Positions 50,458 to 59,318 of a DNA stretch of 64,000 bases are shown here, piece after piece (position 1 is the first letter of the stretch; every line of letters starts with the position of its first letter). The DNA is from DASZIT01 sp963770635 (GTDB lineage: Bacteria > Actinomycetota > Acidimicrobiia > Acidimicrobiales > RAAP-2). Position numbers and translations under genes: made by a program. The notes under the pieces are model-generated. The model made no database searches and had not been told where the DNA came from. It worked only from the letters and a program-made list of their open reading frames with translations. The DNA is taken from the NCBI GenBank assembly GCA_963770635.1, contig CAVYQI010000003.1:186001-250000 (forward strand). Reading direction: 5' to 3'.

Positions 50458-51018
50458 TCACCGGGTATCCCGATACCTCGACCTCGACAGATAGTCGCGC
50501 ATCCCTAGGTCCTCTGTCCCCAACGTCTCGAGCAGACGGTTCAAGATGGCGAACCCGCCGTCTCCGAGATCGGCATGCACTTGGCCTTCGATGAGTCGAG
50601 CCGCTCTCCGTTGGGCCGAGAGGTACTCGACGGCCCGCGGAGTGACGGTCACGGTCTTCTCTCTGCCGCTGGTCGGAGACGCCCGCACGGCCACGTACCC
50701 GCGATCACGAAGATCGCCGACGACCTTGCCCGCCCCTTGGCGCGTGATCCCGATCTGTCGGCCGATCTCCGAGATCGTTGCTCCGCCGGGGGCCGAGCAG
50801 ATGCGGAGCACCCGTCCGTCCGGGAAACGGCGATCGTCGAACCCGGCTTCGGCCATGGCTTCGTCCAAGCGGAGCTGGTACCCGATCCAGGCACGACGCA
50901 GCCTGGCGCCGAGCCGGACCCCGCCCCCTCCGGTCTCCGGCGTCCGGTCACGCCCTCCGGGTTCCCGACCGGCGTCACCTCGGTAGAGCGGACTCGGGTC
51001 GGCGGGATTGGAAACCAC
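50458..51018 (-). CDS. MarR family transcriptional regulator
   Basis: A 186-residue winged-helix regulator. The recognition region is GATISEIGRQIGITRQGAGK, followed by VVGDLRDRGYVAVRASPTSG and the wing EKTVTVTPRAVEYLSAQ. Dimerisation helices flank it. The GTG at 51018 is 7 bases after TATATT on the minus strand, so a leaderless start is likely; upstream in-frame sequence is Arg/Pro-rich and overlaps the divergent gene. It faces the lipoprotein-phosphoesterase pair across 37 bases and probably controls both its own gene and theirs. The ligand is unknown. The gene's 3' end is convergent with valS. Confidence 0.85.
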   Translation of the reverse strand: MVSNPADPSPLYRGDAGREPGGRDRTPETGGGGVRLGARLRRAWIGYQLRLDEAMAEAGFDDRRFPDGRVLRICSAPGGATISEIGRQIGITRQGAGKVVGDLRDRGYVAVRASPTSGREKTVTVTPRAVEYLSAQRRAARLIEGQVHADLGDGGFAILNRLLETLGTEDLGMRDYLSRSRYRDTR

Positions 51019-51020
51019 GG

Positions 51021-51049
51021 TTGACAATATAGCGGGGTCCTCCCATACT
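51021..51049. promoter_or_regulatory. Overlapping divergent promoters of the MarR gene and the lipoprotein gene
   Basis: Plus strand: a perfect -35 TTGACA (51021-51026), 17 bases, then CATACT (51044-51049), 6 bases before the ATG at 51056. Minus strand: TATATT (51026-51031), 7 bases before the GTG at 51018. The plus -35 abuts the minus -10. Binding of MarR here would block both. Confidence 0.6.
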
Positions 51050-51055
51050 TGGGTG

Positions 51056-52621
51056 ATGCGTCGGCCACCTGCGCCGGTTGGCTGTCCGGCACGGCGGAAC
51101 CTCTCGGCCGGGCGACTGGCCGCCGGCACCCTGGCTCTGGGCGTCGGTTGCGGCTCGCCGGCGACCTCGTCGGTTTCGGGAACCACCCACGCCGGGACTT
51201 CGGGCTCGCCGAGCCCGTCGGCGGTGCCGGCGCTCCGTCAGCCGTTGACGACGGACAGCCGAAGCCCGGTCGCGCACGACACCGAGACCGAGGCGCTCGT
51301 CGCCCACTCCGGTCGCTTGTTCGCGGCCACCGGCCAATGGGAATACCCGGGACCTTCGGCCTCCGGCCAGGTGCTGGTGAAGGACTCGAGCAACGGCCCG
51401 TGGCACGTCTTCGAGCAGACCCAATCCCTTCGGGTTGAGGCGCTGGACTCGTTTCCGATCCCGGACGACCAGGGTCTCGGATCCGGGCATTCACTGCTGA
51501 TCACTCAGGCGATCGTGAACGGACGATCAGAGATCCAGTGGCTTCTCGATGGCGCAACGTCGTTCGCTCCCGATGATTCCTATGCGCTGACCTCGATCGG
51601 CGATGACGTCCGATCGTTCGGCGCCCACGAGTCGGGTGGGGTGTGGTCGGTGTACGCCGGTGTCGGGCCGACCGGGATCCTCCGCGGCACCTGGTCACCG
51701 ACCGGGCACACGTTGGTGTTCAGCCCGACACCCGAATTGACCGCGGCGCCGCCCGGGTCGCCCGGGTTGAAAACCCAGAAGGTCACCGGTTTCGCCAGCT
51801 GCGCGGGAGCCCTCTACGTCTCGATCAACACCAAGCTGTACCGCCGAAACGACGGCACCCTCCGGCCGGGGATGGCTCGCTGGACTCTCGTCTACCAGGA
51901 GGGGCCCGTGGGCCAGTTCAACAGCGGCCTGCGCGGCCTGACCTGCCTCACCCACGGCGGCCAGCCATCCCTCCTGCTGTCTACGGAGGGCAACGGGAAC
52001 GTGTACCGGTTCGACCATCTTCCACGAGGTCCGCTCGATGCCACGACTTCCGCCAGCCCGAGTCAGGGGACGGCGGGGTTGGTTCCGATTCTGGAATTCA
52101 CCCCCGTCTCCGCCATACGGCAGATGCTGGCTGCCCAGGGCACGACGATCCCGGCCTCCGGAAAAGGTTCGATCGACTACGTGATCGCCGCATACAACAA
52201 CGGGGACTTCGAGTCGATCGAGATCGGCGGCGTCACCCGGCAGGTGTTCGGTTTCGAATGGGCGTACCTGGGGGGATGCCCGCCCACCCGGACCTGCGGG
52301 CCCACCGCGTTCGGCGCCGCTACCTTCAACGCCTCGGCGTGCTTCGCCGTCCGAACCGACCAGGGACCGGCACCGACGTACGTCCCGCAATGTCTCAGTG
52401 GACCCGACTTCACGCCGTCGGTCTCCGTCGGTAACCCGATTCGCTCCGGCCAGGCCTTCGTCTCGATCCGGACCACCCAGGTATCGCCGTTCGGCGACGA
52501 CCGGATCTTCTACGCCGGCTTCGACTGCAATTTCTATCCCGCCGATGGGACGGCCTGGATCGGGACGTCCACCCTGAATGCAATCCATCTCCCAAACGGG
52601 TCGAAAGGTGTGACCTCATGA
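51056..52621 (+). CDS. Putative lipoprotein of unknown function (repeat-rich, possibly a propeller)
   Basis: A 521-residue exported protein. A basic N-terminus and hydrophobic stretch (LSAGRLAAGTLALGVGCGSP) end in a lipobox-like Cys28, then a Ser/Thr/Pro-rich linker and a long beta-rich domain. It has paired cysteines in GFASCAGAL, RGLTCLTHGG, GGCPPTRTCGP and FNASACFAV, which may form disulfides outside the cell. It resembles no family I can name; repeated strand-turn units suggest a propeller. The stop overlaps the start of the phosphoesterase gene (ATGA), so the two are coupled and probably controlled by the divergent MarR regulator. Confidence 0.65.
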   Translation: MRRPPAPVGCPARRNLSAGRLAAGTLALGVGCGSPATSSVSGTTHAGTSGSPSPSAVPALRQPLTTDSRSPVAHDTETEALVAHSGRLFAATGQWEYPGPSASGQVLVKDSSNGPWHVFEQTQSLRVEALDSFPIPDDQGLGSGHSLLITQAIVNGRSEIQWLLDGATSFAPDDSYALTSIGDDVRSFGAHESGGVWSVYAGVGPTGILRGTWSPTGHTLVFSPTPELTAAPPGSPGLKTQKVTGFASCAGALYVSINTKLYRRNDGTLRPGMARWTLVYQEGPVGQFNSGLRGLTCLTHGGQPSLLLSTEGNGNVYRFDHLPRGPLDATTSASPSQGTAGLVPILEFTPVSAIRQMLAAQGTTIPASGKGSIDYVIAAYNNGDFESIEIGGVTRQVFGFEWAYLGGCPPTRTCGPTAFGAATFNASACFAVRTDQGPAPTYVPQCLSGPDFTPSVSVGNPIRSGQAFVSIRTTQVSPFGDDRIFYAGFDCNFYPADGTAWIGTSTLNAIHLPNGSKGVTS

Positions 52622-54187
52622 TGTGGTTCCGACCAAAGACGGGCCGCACTATCCAGCCAAGGACCTTCCTAGGATTCGCGGTCTTCGTGGTGTTGGCCTT
52701 GGTGGCCAGTTCGTGCGGCTCGGCATCTCCGACCGCCCAGGTGGAGCGGGTAACCGGCGGCCCCACCGGCACCTACATCGTTCCGCCCGGCATCCACAAG
52801 ATCAAGCACGTGATCGTCATCCAGCAGGAGAACCGGTCGTTCGACTCCTACTTCGGCACCTTCCCCGGCGCAGACGGCATCCCGATGCAGAACGGCAAGC
52901 CGACGGTGTGCGTGAACGATCCGGCCACCGGGGCCTGCGTGGCACCCTATGTCGACCACTGCCGACGTGAACGGCGGTGGACCCCACTCGGCGCCGAACG
53001 CGACCGCCGACATCGACGGCGGGAAGATGGACGGCTTCATCGGCCAGGCCGAGTCCGGCCGGAAGGGCTGCCTCGACCCGACCGACCCGGCCTGCACCAA
53101 CTCGGCGACGCCCGACGTGATGGGCTACCACACCGCCGAGCGACATCCCGAACTACTGGACCTACGCCAAGGACTTCGTCCTCCAGGACCACATGTTCGA
53201 GCCGAACGCCTCGTGGAGCCTTCCCGCCCACCTGTTCCTGGTGTCGGAGTGGTCGGCGTACTGCACCCAGCACGACAATCCGTCGAGCTGCATGAACGCG
53301 CTGCAGACCAAGCCCGCTGAGCGCCCGCCGAACGCCCCGACCTGTCTACGGCGGCCAGAGCGGTCCGAAGAACACCGGCAACAAGACCGGCCAGCCCATC
53401 TACGCGTGGACCGACCTGACCTACCTGCTCCACAAGTCGAACGTCAGCTGGGGCTACTACGTGGTGAGCGGGACCGAGCCGGACTGCGAGAACCCCGCGG
53501 CCGAGACCTGTGCGCCCGGTCCAGCAGAACTCCAGCACGCCGGGCATCTGGAACCCGCTGCCGTGGTTCGACACGGTGCAGGCCGATCACCAGCTCGGCA
53601 ACATCCAGTCGGTCGACCAGTTCTATGCCGCCGCCAAGAGCGGGAACCTCCCGGCGGTGTCGTGGGTGGTGCCGTCCGGCGAGGTCAGCGAGCATCCCCC
53701 CGCGCCGGTCAGCTACGGACAGAGCTACGTGACCAGCCTGATCAACGCGGTGATGCAGAGCCCGGACTGGGACTCGACGGCCATCTTCCTGGCCTGGGAC
53801 GACTGGGGCGGCTTCTACGACCACGTGGTGCCGCCGACCGTCGACGAGAACGGCTACGGCCTGCGGGTCCCGGGCATCGTGATCAGCCCCTACGCCAAGA
53901 CGCGGCTACGTCGACCACCAGACCCTGAGCTTCGACGCCTACGACAAGTTCATCGAGGACGACTTCCTCGACGGGCAGCGACTCGACCCGGCCACCGACG
54001 GCCGGCCCGACCCGCGGCCCGACGTCCGCGAGAACGAGACGATCCTCGGGAACCTCGACCAAGGACTTCGACTTCAACCAGAGACCCACGAGCGCCGGTG
54101 GTGCTCCCCGTCCACCCGAAGACGACGCTCACCGGCACCCCGAGTCCCTCCCAGCTACCCGCGGCGGCCACCGCCCCGGACGGGTAG
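52618..54187 (+). pseudogene. Phosphoesterase-family lipoprotein (phospholipase C/acid phosphatase type) with seven +1 frame changes
   Basis: Similarity to the bacterial phosphoesterase family runs over the whole region but moves to the next reading frame seven times, always by +1, near 52957, 53141, 53343, 53518, 53903, 54057 and 54082. Deleting one base at each gives 1,563 bases: 520 codons and the TAG at 54185-54187. The reconstructed protein has a lipoprotein signal with Cys33 (VLALVASSCGSAS), the active-site block VIQQENRSFDSYFG, GGKMDGFIGQAES, MFEPNASWSLPAHLFLVSEW and LAWDDWGGFYDHVVPP. It would hydrolyse phosphate esters outside the cell. No single frame gives a complete enzyme. It is coupled to the upstream lipoprotein gene by ATGA. 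Confidence 0.85.
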
Positions 54188-54225
54188 GGGCAGACGTCTG
54201 CGGTCAGCAGGCCGCCGGTCCGCCC

Positions 54226-54972
54226 TCAGCTGGACAGGTAGACGCTCAAGGCGGCGTTGGCCATCTCGTCGGGAGTGCCGACGTGTTCGATCCGTCCCTG
54301 CACCATGATGGCGGCCCGGGTGGCCACCAACAGCGCGGTGGACACGAATTGTTCGACCAACAGGATGGTCTTGCCCTGCTCGGCCAGTGCCGACACCAGT
54401 TCGTAGAGCTCGGTGACGATGATCGGGGCCAGTCCCATCGACAACTCGTCCAGCAGCAGGACCTTGGGATCGGTGACCAGCGCCCGGGAGATGGCCAGCA
54501 TCTGCTGTTCGCCACCGGACATGGTCCCGGCCAACTGCTTCCGCCGGTCCGACAGCCGGGGAAAGGTGGCGTAGGTCTGCTCCTCGACCGTCTTGGTGCT
54601 CAGTCCGCCGCGATAGGTCCAGATCTTGAGGTTCTCTTTGACGGTGAGATTGGGAAAGATGCCCCGGCCCTCGGGAATCGAGCACAGCCCGGTGCGGGCC
54701 AGCTTCTCGGTCGACATCCTCCGCACCGGCCGGTCCCCGATCACCACCTCCCCGGCGGTGGCCGGGAGCTGCCCGTTGATGACCTTGAGGAGGGTAGACT
54801 TTCCCGCCCCGTTGGGCCCGAGCAGCGCGAACACACTTCCGGCCGGAACCGTCAGGTCGACGCCGTGGAGGACCTCGATGCGGCCATAGGAGGCGCGGAC
54901 GCCGCGGAGCGAGAGCCCCGGCGACGCCGTCGCCCCTTCCAATTCGGGGACCGGCGTCGGGGTGACGGTCAT
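54226..54972 (-). CDS. livF: Branched-chain amino acid-type ABC transporter ATPase, LivF-like
   Basis: A 248-residue ATPase. Walker A is LLGPNGAGKSTLLKVI, the signature is TMSGGEQQMLAISRALV, Walker B is KVLLLDELSMGLAP, and the switch His position reads VEQFVSTAL. The CSIPEGRGIFPNLTVKENL block is typical of LivF. It pairs with the LivG-like ATPase to power uptake of a branched-chain amino acid, amide or similar solute. Its start overlaps the livG stop by 4 bases. Confidence 0.88.
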   Translation of the reverse strand: MTVTPTPVPELEGATASPGLSLRGVRASYGRIEVLHGVDLTVPAGSVFALLGPNGAGKSTLLKVINGQLPATAGEVVIGDRPVRRMSTEKLARTGLCSIPEGRGIFPNLTVKENLKIWTYRGGLSTKTVEEQTYATFPRLSDRRKQLAGTMSGGEQQMLAISRALVTDPKVLLLDELSMGLAPIIVTELYELVSALAEQGKTILLVEQFVSTALLVATRAAIMVQGRIEHVGTPDEMANAALSVYLSS

Positions 54973-55874
54973 GGCGCACCGCCTTGGGAGCGGGCTCCGT
55001 CGGTGGAGCCGGCGCCCAGATAGGCGCCCTGCACCGCCGGGTTCGAACGGATCTCCTCCGGGGTCCCGGTGGCGATGACGTGCCCGAAGTCGAGCACGTC
55101 GATCTTGTCGCAGATGCTCATCACCAGAGACATGTCGTGCTCGACCAGCAACACCGCCATCCCGTTCGACGCCAGCCGGACCAGCAGGGCACCCAATGCC
55201 CGCGACTCGTCTTCGTCCAACCCGGATCCGGGTTCATCGAGCAACAGGAGGCGGGGCCCGATGGCCAAGCCCCGGGCCAACTCGACGGTGCGGGCTAGGC
55301 CGGTGGGCATGGCGTTGGCCTGCTCGTCGGACCTCCCGGCCAGCCCGACTTCGGCCAGCAACCGGTCACGGGCACTGTCCCCCGGCGTCTCGGAGGCGAC
55401 CTCGGCTGCCAGCCCTCCCGGGCCGTCCCCGGCCGGCAATGGGTCCTGGCTTCTCGAGAAGGCCTTCCGGAAGTGGCCCCACTGCCACCACTTGACGGTG
55501 GAGTCGAGGCCGACCTGGACGTTCTCACCGGCGGTGAGGGTGCCGAACAGCTCGAGGAGCTGGAAGGTGCGGGCCAGGCCGAGCCGGGCCCGGCGGTAGG
55601 GCTTCATCCCGGTCATGTCGGTGTCGAAGAAGTGAACGGTGCCCCGGTCGGCTTCTTGCAGGCCGCTGATGACATTGAACAACGTCGTTTTCCCGGCGCC
55701 GTTCGGCCCGATGAGACCGGTCACCGTGCCCGGCCACACCACCAGGTTGACATCGGTGAGGGCGGCGACGCCGCCGAAGCTGACCGACACCTGGGACACC
55801 GTCAAGGCCGGCAAACCTTCGTCCATGGCCGGAGTGGCCGTCCTCGGTTCATCAACCAGCGACACGAGCCTCAC
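54969..55874 (-). CDS. livG: Branched-chain amino acid-type ABC transporter ATPase, LivG-like
   Basis: A 301-residue ATPase. Walker A is LIGPNGAGKTTLFNVISG, Walker B is RLLLLDEPGSGLDEDE, and the switch His is in LLVEHDMSLV. The signature region reads AMPTGLARTVELARGLA, the LivG-type variant of LSGGQ. An insertion of about 45 residues lies between the Q-loop and signature (WWQWGHFRKAFSRSQDP). The GTG at 55874 overlaps livHM by 23 bases; the ATG at 55826 is an alternative start. Confidence 0.86.
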   Translation of the reverse strand: MRLVSLVDEPRTATPAMDEGLPALTVSQVSVSFGGVAALTDVNLVVWPGTVTGLIGPNGAGKTTLFNVISGLQEADRGTVHFFDTDMTGMKPYRRARLGLARTFQLLELFGTLTAGENVQVGLDSTVKWWQWGHFRKAFSRSQDPLPAGDGPGGLAAEVASETPGDSARDRLLAEVGLAGRSDEQANAMPTGLARTVELARGLAIGPRLLLLDEPGSGLDEDESRALGALLVRLASNGMAVLLVEHDMSLVMSICDKIDVLDFGHVIATGTPEEIRSNPAVQGAYLGAGSTDGARSQGGAP

Positions 55875-57795
55875 CCCCTATCGGCAGGGCTCCGCGGCCG
55901 GCCGGCGTCTCAGCTCCGTTGCTCCGCGCCGCCCTCCTGACCCAGGGGAGGGGCAGCAGAGTGGACAGGCGGTCGATCCCGATCACGCCATTGGCGGCCC
56001 GGCCGATGAGGATGATCCCGGCGCCGGCCACCAACCCCAATCCCTTCGACCAGTAGGTGGTCAGCAGCACGTAGGTGACCGCGGCCAGGAATGCCCCGCT
56101 GACGGTTCGGATGCTCCAGACGGTGACGAACAGCACGAAGATGATTCCCGAGAAGAAGTCGAAGTCGGCAGTGCCCACCGTCTGATTGACGGTGGCGTAC
56201 AGCCCACCGGCGATCCCGGCCATGGCCGCGGCGATGGCGAAGGCGGCCACCTTGGTCACCGCCGGGTTGAGGCCCACGGTCGCGTAGGCGGCCGGCGAGT
56301 CATTCATGGCCACCAGGCGCCGACCGAACAGGCTCCGGCGGATGAACAGCACCAGCAAGGCCAGCAGCACGAACACCACGCTGAGCAAGAGGAACTCCGC
56401 CCGGTTCCCACCGAACGACAGCCCGGGCAGGACGATTCTTCCGACATTGAGGCCGGAGCCGAACACCCGGGAATCCTGGAAGAACCCCTGGTCGACGGCG
56501 TCGGCGAACGCGAAGGTGGCGAGGGCGAAGTACAGGGACCGGAGGCGGAGAGTGGGCAGGGCGACCAGGGCTCCAAGCACCGCGCAGATCAGCGCCGCGG
56601 CCAGAAGGCCCAGCAACGACCCGCCTCCGGCGATCTTGCCCATCAGAAACGCCCCGATGCCCATGAAGGAGAACTGGCACAGCGACACCTGGCCGGAGTA
56701 ACCGGTGAGCAGCACCAGGGACAGCCCGACGATGCCGAGAGCCATGATCTCCCCGCCCAGATTGAGCAGGTCGGTGCCTTTGATCATCACCCCGCTCAGC
56801 ACCAGTGAGGCGACCACCGCCAGCCCGATGAACACGCCCCCTCCGACCAACGACTCCTTGCCGTTGGGCATCCGCGGGACCCGAACGGTGCTCAAGCGTC
56901 CGACGGCCCGGAGCCGTACCGACGGGAGCATCACCAGGGCGATGAACAGGAACACCATCGGCAGGGCCAGGGTGAAATCCGAGCTGAGGTCTTGCGACAC
57001 GTGGGGAAGCAGGTAGTAGATGATGTAGTCCTCGGCCAGGCCGATGAGGATGGCGGCGATGAAGGTCACCGGGATGTTCCTGAGGCGACCGACGATGGCG
57101 GCGGCATAGCCGTTGACCACCAGCAGGGTCATGGCCACGATGCTGATCCCGGTCTGCTCCTGGGTGAGGGCGAGTAACACGCCGGCCAGCGCCGCCATGA
57201 TGAATCCGAGGATCCAGCCGTACTGGCTCATGCGGTCGGGGGAGGCCCCGGACATGGCCAGCAGGCTCGGGTCGTCGACCACCGCCCGCAGTCCCACCCC
57301 GGTACGGGTCGAGGAGAACAGGAAACGGAGTCCGATGACCAGGACGATGGCGATGCCTATGGTCAGCACCTGCTGGTACTGGAGGTTGATGCTGGCCAGC
57401 CGGAACGAGCCGGAGACGATCGGATTGAGTTGATACTGCGTGCTCGGCGTCCACACGATGGTGGCCACCCCGGTGAGGATGACCAGCAACCCGAGCGTCA
57501 CCATGATCGGCCGCTCGGCTGAAGCCCCGTGGAGGTGACGCATCAGCACCCGCTCCACCAGCGCGCCGGCGATGGGCGCGCCCACCAGCAGGATGATCAC
57601 CAGTGCCCACACCACCGGGACATGGTGGTTGACCACCAGCTCCCAATAGCCGAAGGCGGCGATCATGCCGACCGCCCCGTGGGCGAAGTTGAAGACCCCC
57701 GAGGTCGTGTAAGTGACCACCAGACCGGTGGCGGCGATGGCGAAGCCGGCGCCCAGGATGACGCCGAAGATGGTGTACTGCAGAAAGCTGGTCAC
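55852..57795 (-). CDS. Fused LivH-LivM permease of a branched-chain amino acid-type ABC transporter
   Basis: A 647-residue protein joining both permease subunits. The LivH half (1 to about 295) opens with ATGLVVTYTTSGVFNFAHGA and has ERPIMVTLGLLVILTGV. The LivM half (about 325-620) contains LLTGYSGQVSLCQFSFMGIG, LRLRSLYFALATFAFAD and AMAGIAGGLYATVNQTVG. A charged linker joins them. The fusion fixes a 1:1 ratio. It forms the transporter with livG/livF and the lipoprotein upstream. The solute is not determined by sequence. Confidence 0.9.
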   Translation of the reverse strand: MTSFLQYTIFGVILGAGFAIAATGLVVTYTTSGVFNFAHGAVGMIAAFGYWELVVNHHVPVVWALVIILLVGAPIAGALVERVLMRHLHGASAERPIMVTLGLLVILTGVATIVWTPSTQYQLNPIVSGSFRLASINLQYQQVLTIGIAIVLVIGLRFLFSSTRTGVGLRAVVDDPSLLAMSGASPDRMSQYGWILGFIMAALAGVLLALTQEQTGISIVAMTLLVVNGYAAAIVGRLRNIPVTFIAAILIGLAEDYIIYYLLPHVSQDLSSDFTLALPMVFLFIALVMLPSVRLRAVGRLSTVRVPRMPNGKESLVGGGVFIGLAVVASLVLSGVMIKGTDLLNLGGEIMALGIVGLSLVLLTGYSGQVSLCQFSFMGIGAFLMGKIAGGGSLLGLLAAALICAVLGALVALPTLRLRSLYFALATFAFADAVDQGFFQDSRVFGSGLNVGRIVLPGLSFGGNRAEFLLLSVVFVLLALLVLFIRRSLFGRRLVAMNDSPAAYATVGLNPAVTKVAAFAIAAAMAGIAGGLYATVNQTVGTADFDFFSGIIFVLFVTVWSIRTVSGAFLAAVTYVLLTTYWSKGLGLVAGAGIILIGRAANGVIGIDRLSTLLPLPWVRRAARSNGAETPAGRGALPIGGEARVAG

Positions 57796-57857
57796 CGATC
57801 GGGCTCCATCGCCGGGCGCGGGGTCATGTCAGTGGAATCCGTCGTCGATCTGTTCGG

Positions 57858-59165
57858 TTACGGGGCGGGGGCATAGTAGCTGTAGTCGCAACGATACCCA
57901 TGGGTGCCGCCGGTGACAGGTGGGTCGTCGAGCCTCTGGATCTGCCCGTTGGTGATCTGGGCCAGCAGATAGCAGTTGCCGTTGGTCTTCTGAGCCGGAT
58001 TGGTCGGGGCGATGATGTTGTTTCCGCTGAATGAGGTCACTTTGGACAGGGCCTGCAAGAGCGATCCCCGGCTCGGGTTGGCGCCCGCATTCTGGAGGGC
58101 CTGGGCGAAGAGCTCCGCCGACACCCATCCGTAGAGGGTGAAGAGATCGGGCTTGAACCCGGGGGCGGCGACGGCGACCCACTTGAGGAACGTGCCCACC
58201 GCCGGGATGGTGGCCTGATCCTCACCCAGGTAGAGGGAGGCGTTCTGCTCGAGGTAGTCCCCGTTGGTGGCCGACGCGCCGCCCGACGACGAAATCAGGG
58301 TGGAGCTGTAGGTGGATGCCCCCAGCACCACCGTCGGGTGGTAGTTCTGCTGGTTGAGGGCCTTGATCACCGCCGAGGCGTAGTTCACCGGCATCTGTTC
58401 GATGAACAGCATCTTCACCCCGGCGTTCTTCATGGCGATGACGTTCGGGGTGAAGTCGGTCTGGGTGATGGGGAAAGTATCGTCATAGATCACCTTGTAG
58501 CCGACGTGCTCCATGGCCGCCTTCTCCCCCGTCCACTGGTCCTCGGCCGAAGGCTGGTTGGCGATCAACGAGCCGACCGCGGTCACCCCGGTGGGGAACT
58601 TCTGCTTGAAGTACTGGAGCGGCCCCAACTCCCATCCGCTACCGAGCGGCACCGGGCTCACCACGTTGGGCAGCTTGTTGGTGGTGGGATCGAGGGTCAC
58701 CGATACATCCGGCATGCCGGGATTCTGGGCCAGCACCGTGCCGCCGAAGCTGTCGTTGAGGGAGAAGCTGCCAACCAGCGCGAAGTCCGACTGGATGGCC
58801 GCCTGGGTGAGCGACTTGTTGTTGGCTCCGTTGTTGTAGCCGTCGTTGCCGCTGTTGACCTTGAGGGTCCGGCCGTTGATCCCCCCGGTGGAATTCACGT
58901 AGTCGGCGTAGGCCTCGGTGCCCACCGCCGCGCCCTTGAACAGACCGAAGTCCAACGTCGAGATGTTCCCGAGCTGCACCGCCGACGAGGTGATCCCGGT
59001 GTGGTCGCTGAAGGCGCTGGCGGGGATCGTCGACCCTCCGCTTCCCGCCGAGGTCGTCGTCGACGAGGAGGAGTTGGTCGAGCTGCAGGCGACCCCGGTC
59101 GCCGCAACCAGCACGGCTACTCCGGCCGCCGCCATGCGAACCTTCCACGATGCCGCGTTCAACAC
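57858..59165 (-). CDS. Substrate-binding lipoprotein of the branched-chain amino acid-type ABC transporter
   Basis: A 435-residue periplasmic-binding-protein type I lipoprotein. The signal peptide ends in a lipobox (LVAATGVACSS), followed by a Ser/Thr/Gly linker. The ligand-binding domain starts ITSSAVQLGNISTLDFGLFK and has YADYVNSTGGINGRTLKV and LIANQPSAEDQWTGEKAAM. It captures the solute outside the cell. The GTG at 59165 is close to GAGGGGGA; an ATG at 59135 would shorten the signal. It is first in the operon with the permease and ATPases, and a twin palindrome lies upstream. Confidence 0.88.
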   Translation of the reverse strand: MLNAASWKVRMAAAGVAVLVAATGVACSSTNSSSSTTTSAGSGGSTIPASAFSDHTGITSSAVQLGNISTLDFGLFKGAAVGTEAYADYVNSTGGINGRTLKVNSGNDGYNNGANNKSLTQAAIQSDFALVGSFSLNDSFGGTVLAQNPGMPDVSVTLDPTTNKLPNVVSPVPLGSGWELGPLQYFKQKFPTGVTAVGSLIANQPSAEDQWTGEKAAMEHVGYKVIYDDTFPITQTDFTPNVIAMKNAGVKMLFIEQMPVNYASAVIKALNQQNYHPTVVLGASTYSSTLISSSGGASATNGDYLEQNASLYLGEDQATIPAVGTFLKWVAVAAPGFKPDLFTLYGWVSAELFAQALQNAGANPSRGSLLQALSKVTSFSGNNIIAPTNPAQKTNGNCYLLAQITNGQIQRLDDPPVTGGTHGYRCDYSYYAPAP

Positions 59166-59237
59166 TCCCCCTCGTCTATTGGCTGGCTCCCTCGGGACCG
59201 CTGCCGCGATCCACCCGGGCCCAGACCTCCCGTTTAG

Positions 59238-59252
59238 CTGACTGTGCGTCAG
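59238..59252. promoter_or_regulatory. Operator half 1: palindrome CTGAC-TGTGC-GTCAG
   Basis: A perfect 5-base inverted repeat with a 5-base centre, 73-87 bases upstream of the transporter operon. It is identical in arms and spacing to the palindrome at 59261-59275, and the centres are 23 bases apart, close to two helical turns. The symmetry and size fit a TetR-family operator. Confidence 0.55.
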
Positions 59253-59260
59253 ATGCAGAT

Positions 59261-59275
59261 CTGACTCTACGTCAG
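59261..59275. promoter_or_regulatory. Operator half 2: palindrome CTGAC-TCTAC-GTCAG
   Basis: The same arms as the palindrome at 59238-59252. On the minus strand it contains TAGAGT, a TANNNT -10 candidate for the transporter operon, so bound protein could block polymerase directly. Confidence 0.55.
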
Positions 59276-59318
59276 CTACCGCCCCGACTGTCTAGCACCC
59301 GCCGGCGATGACGCCGGA

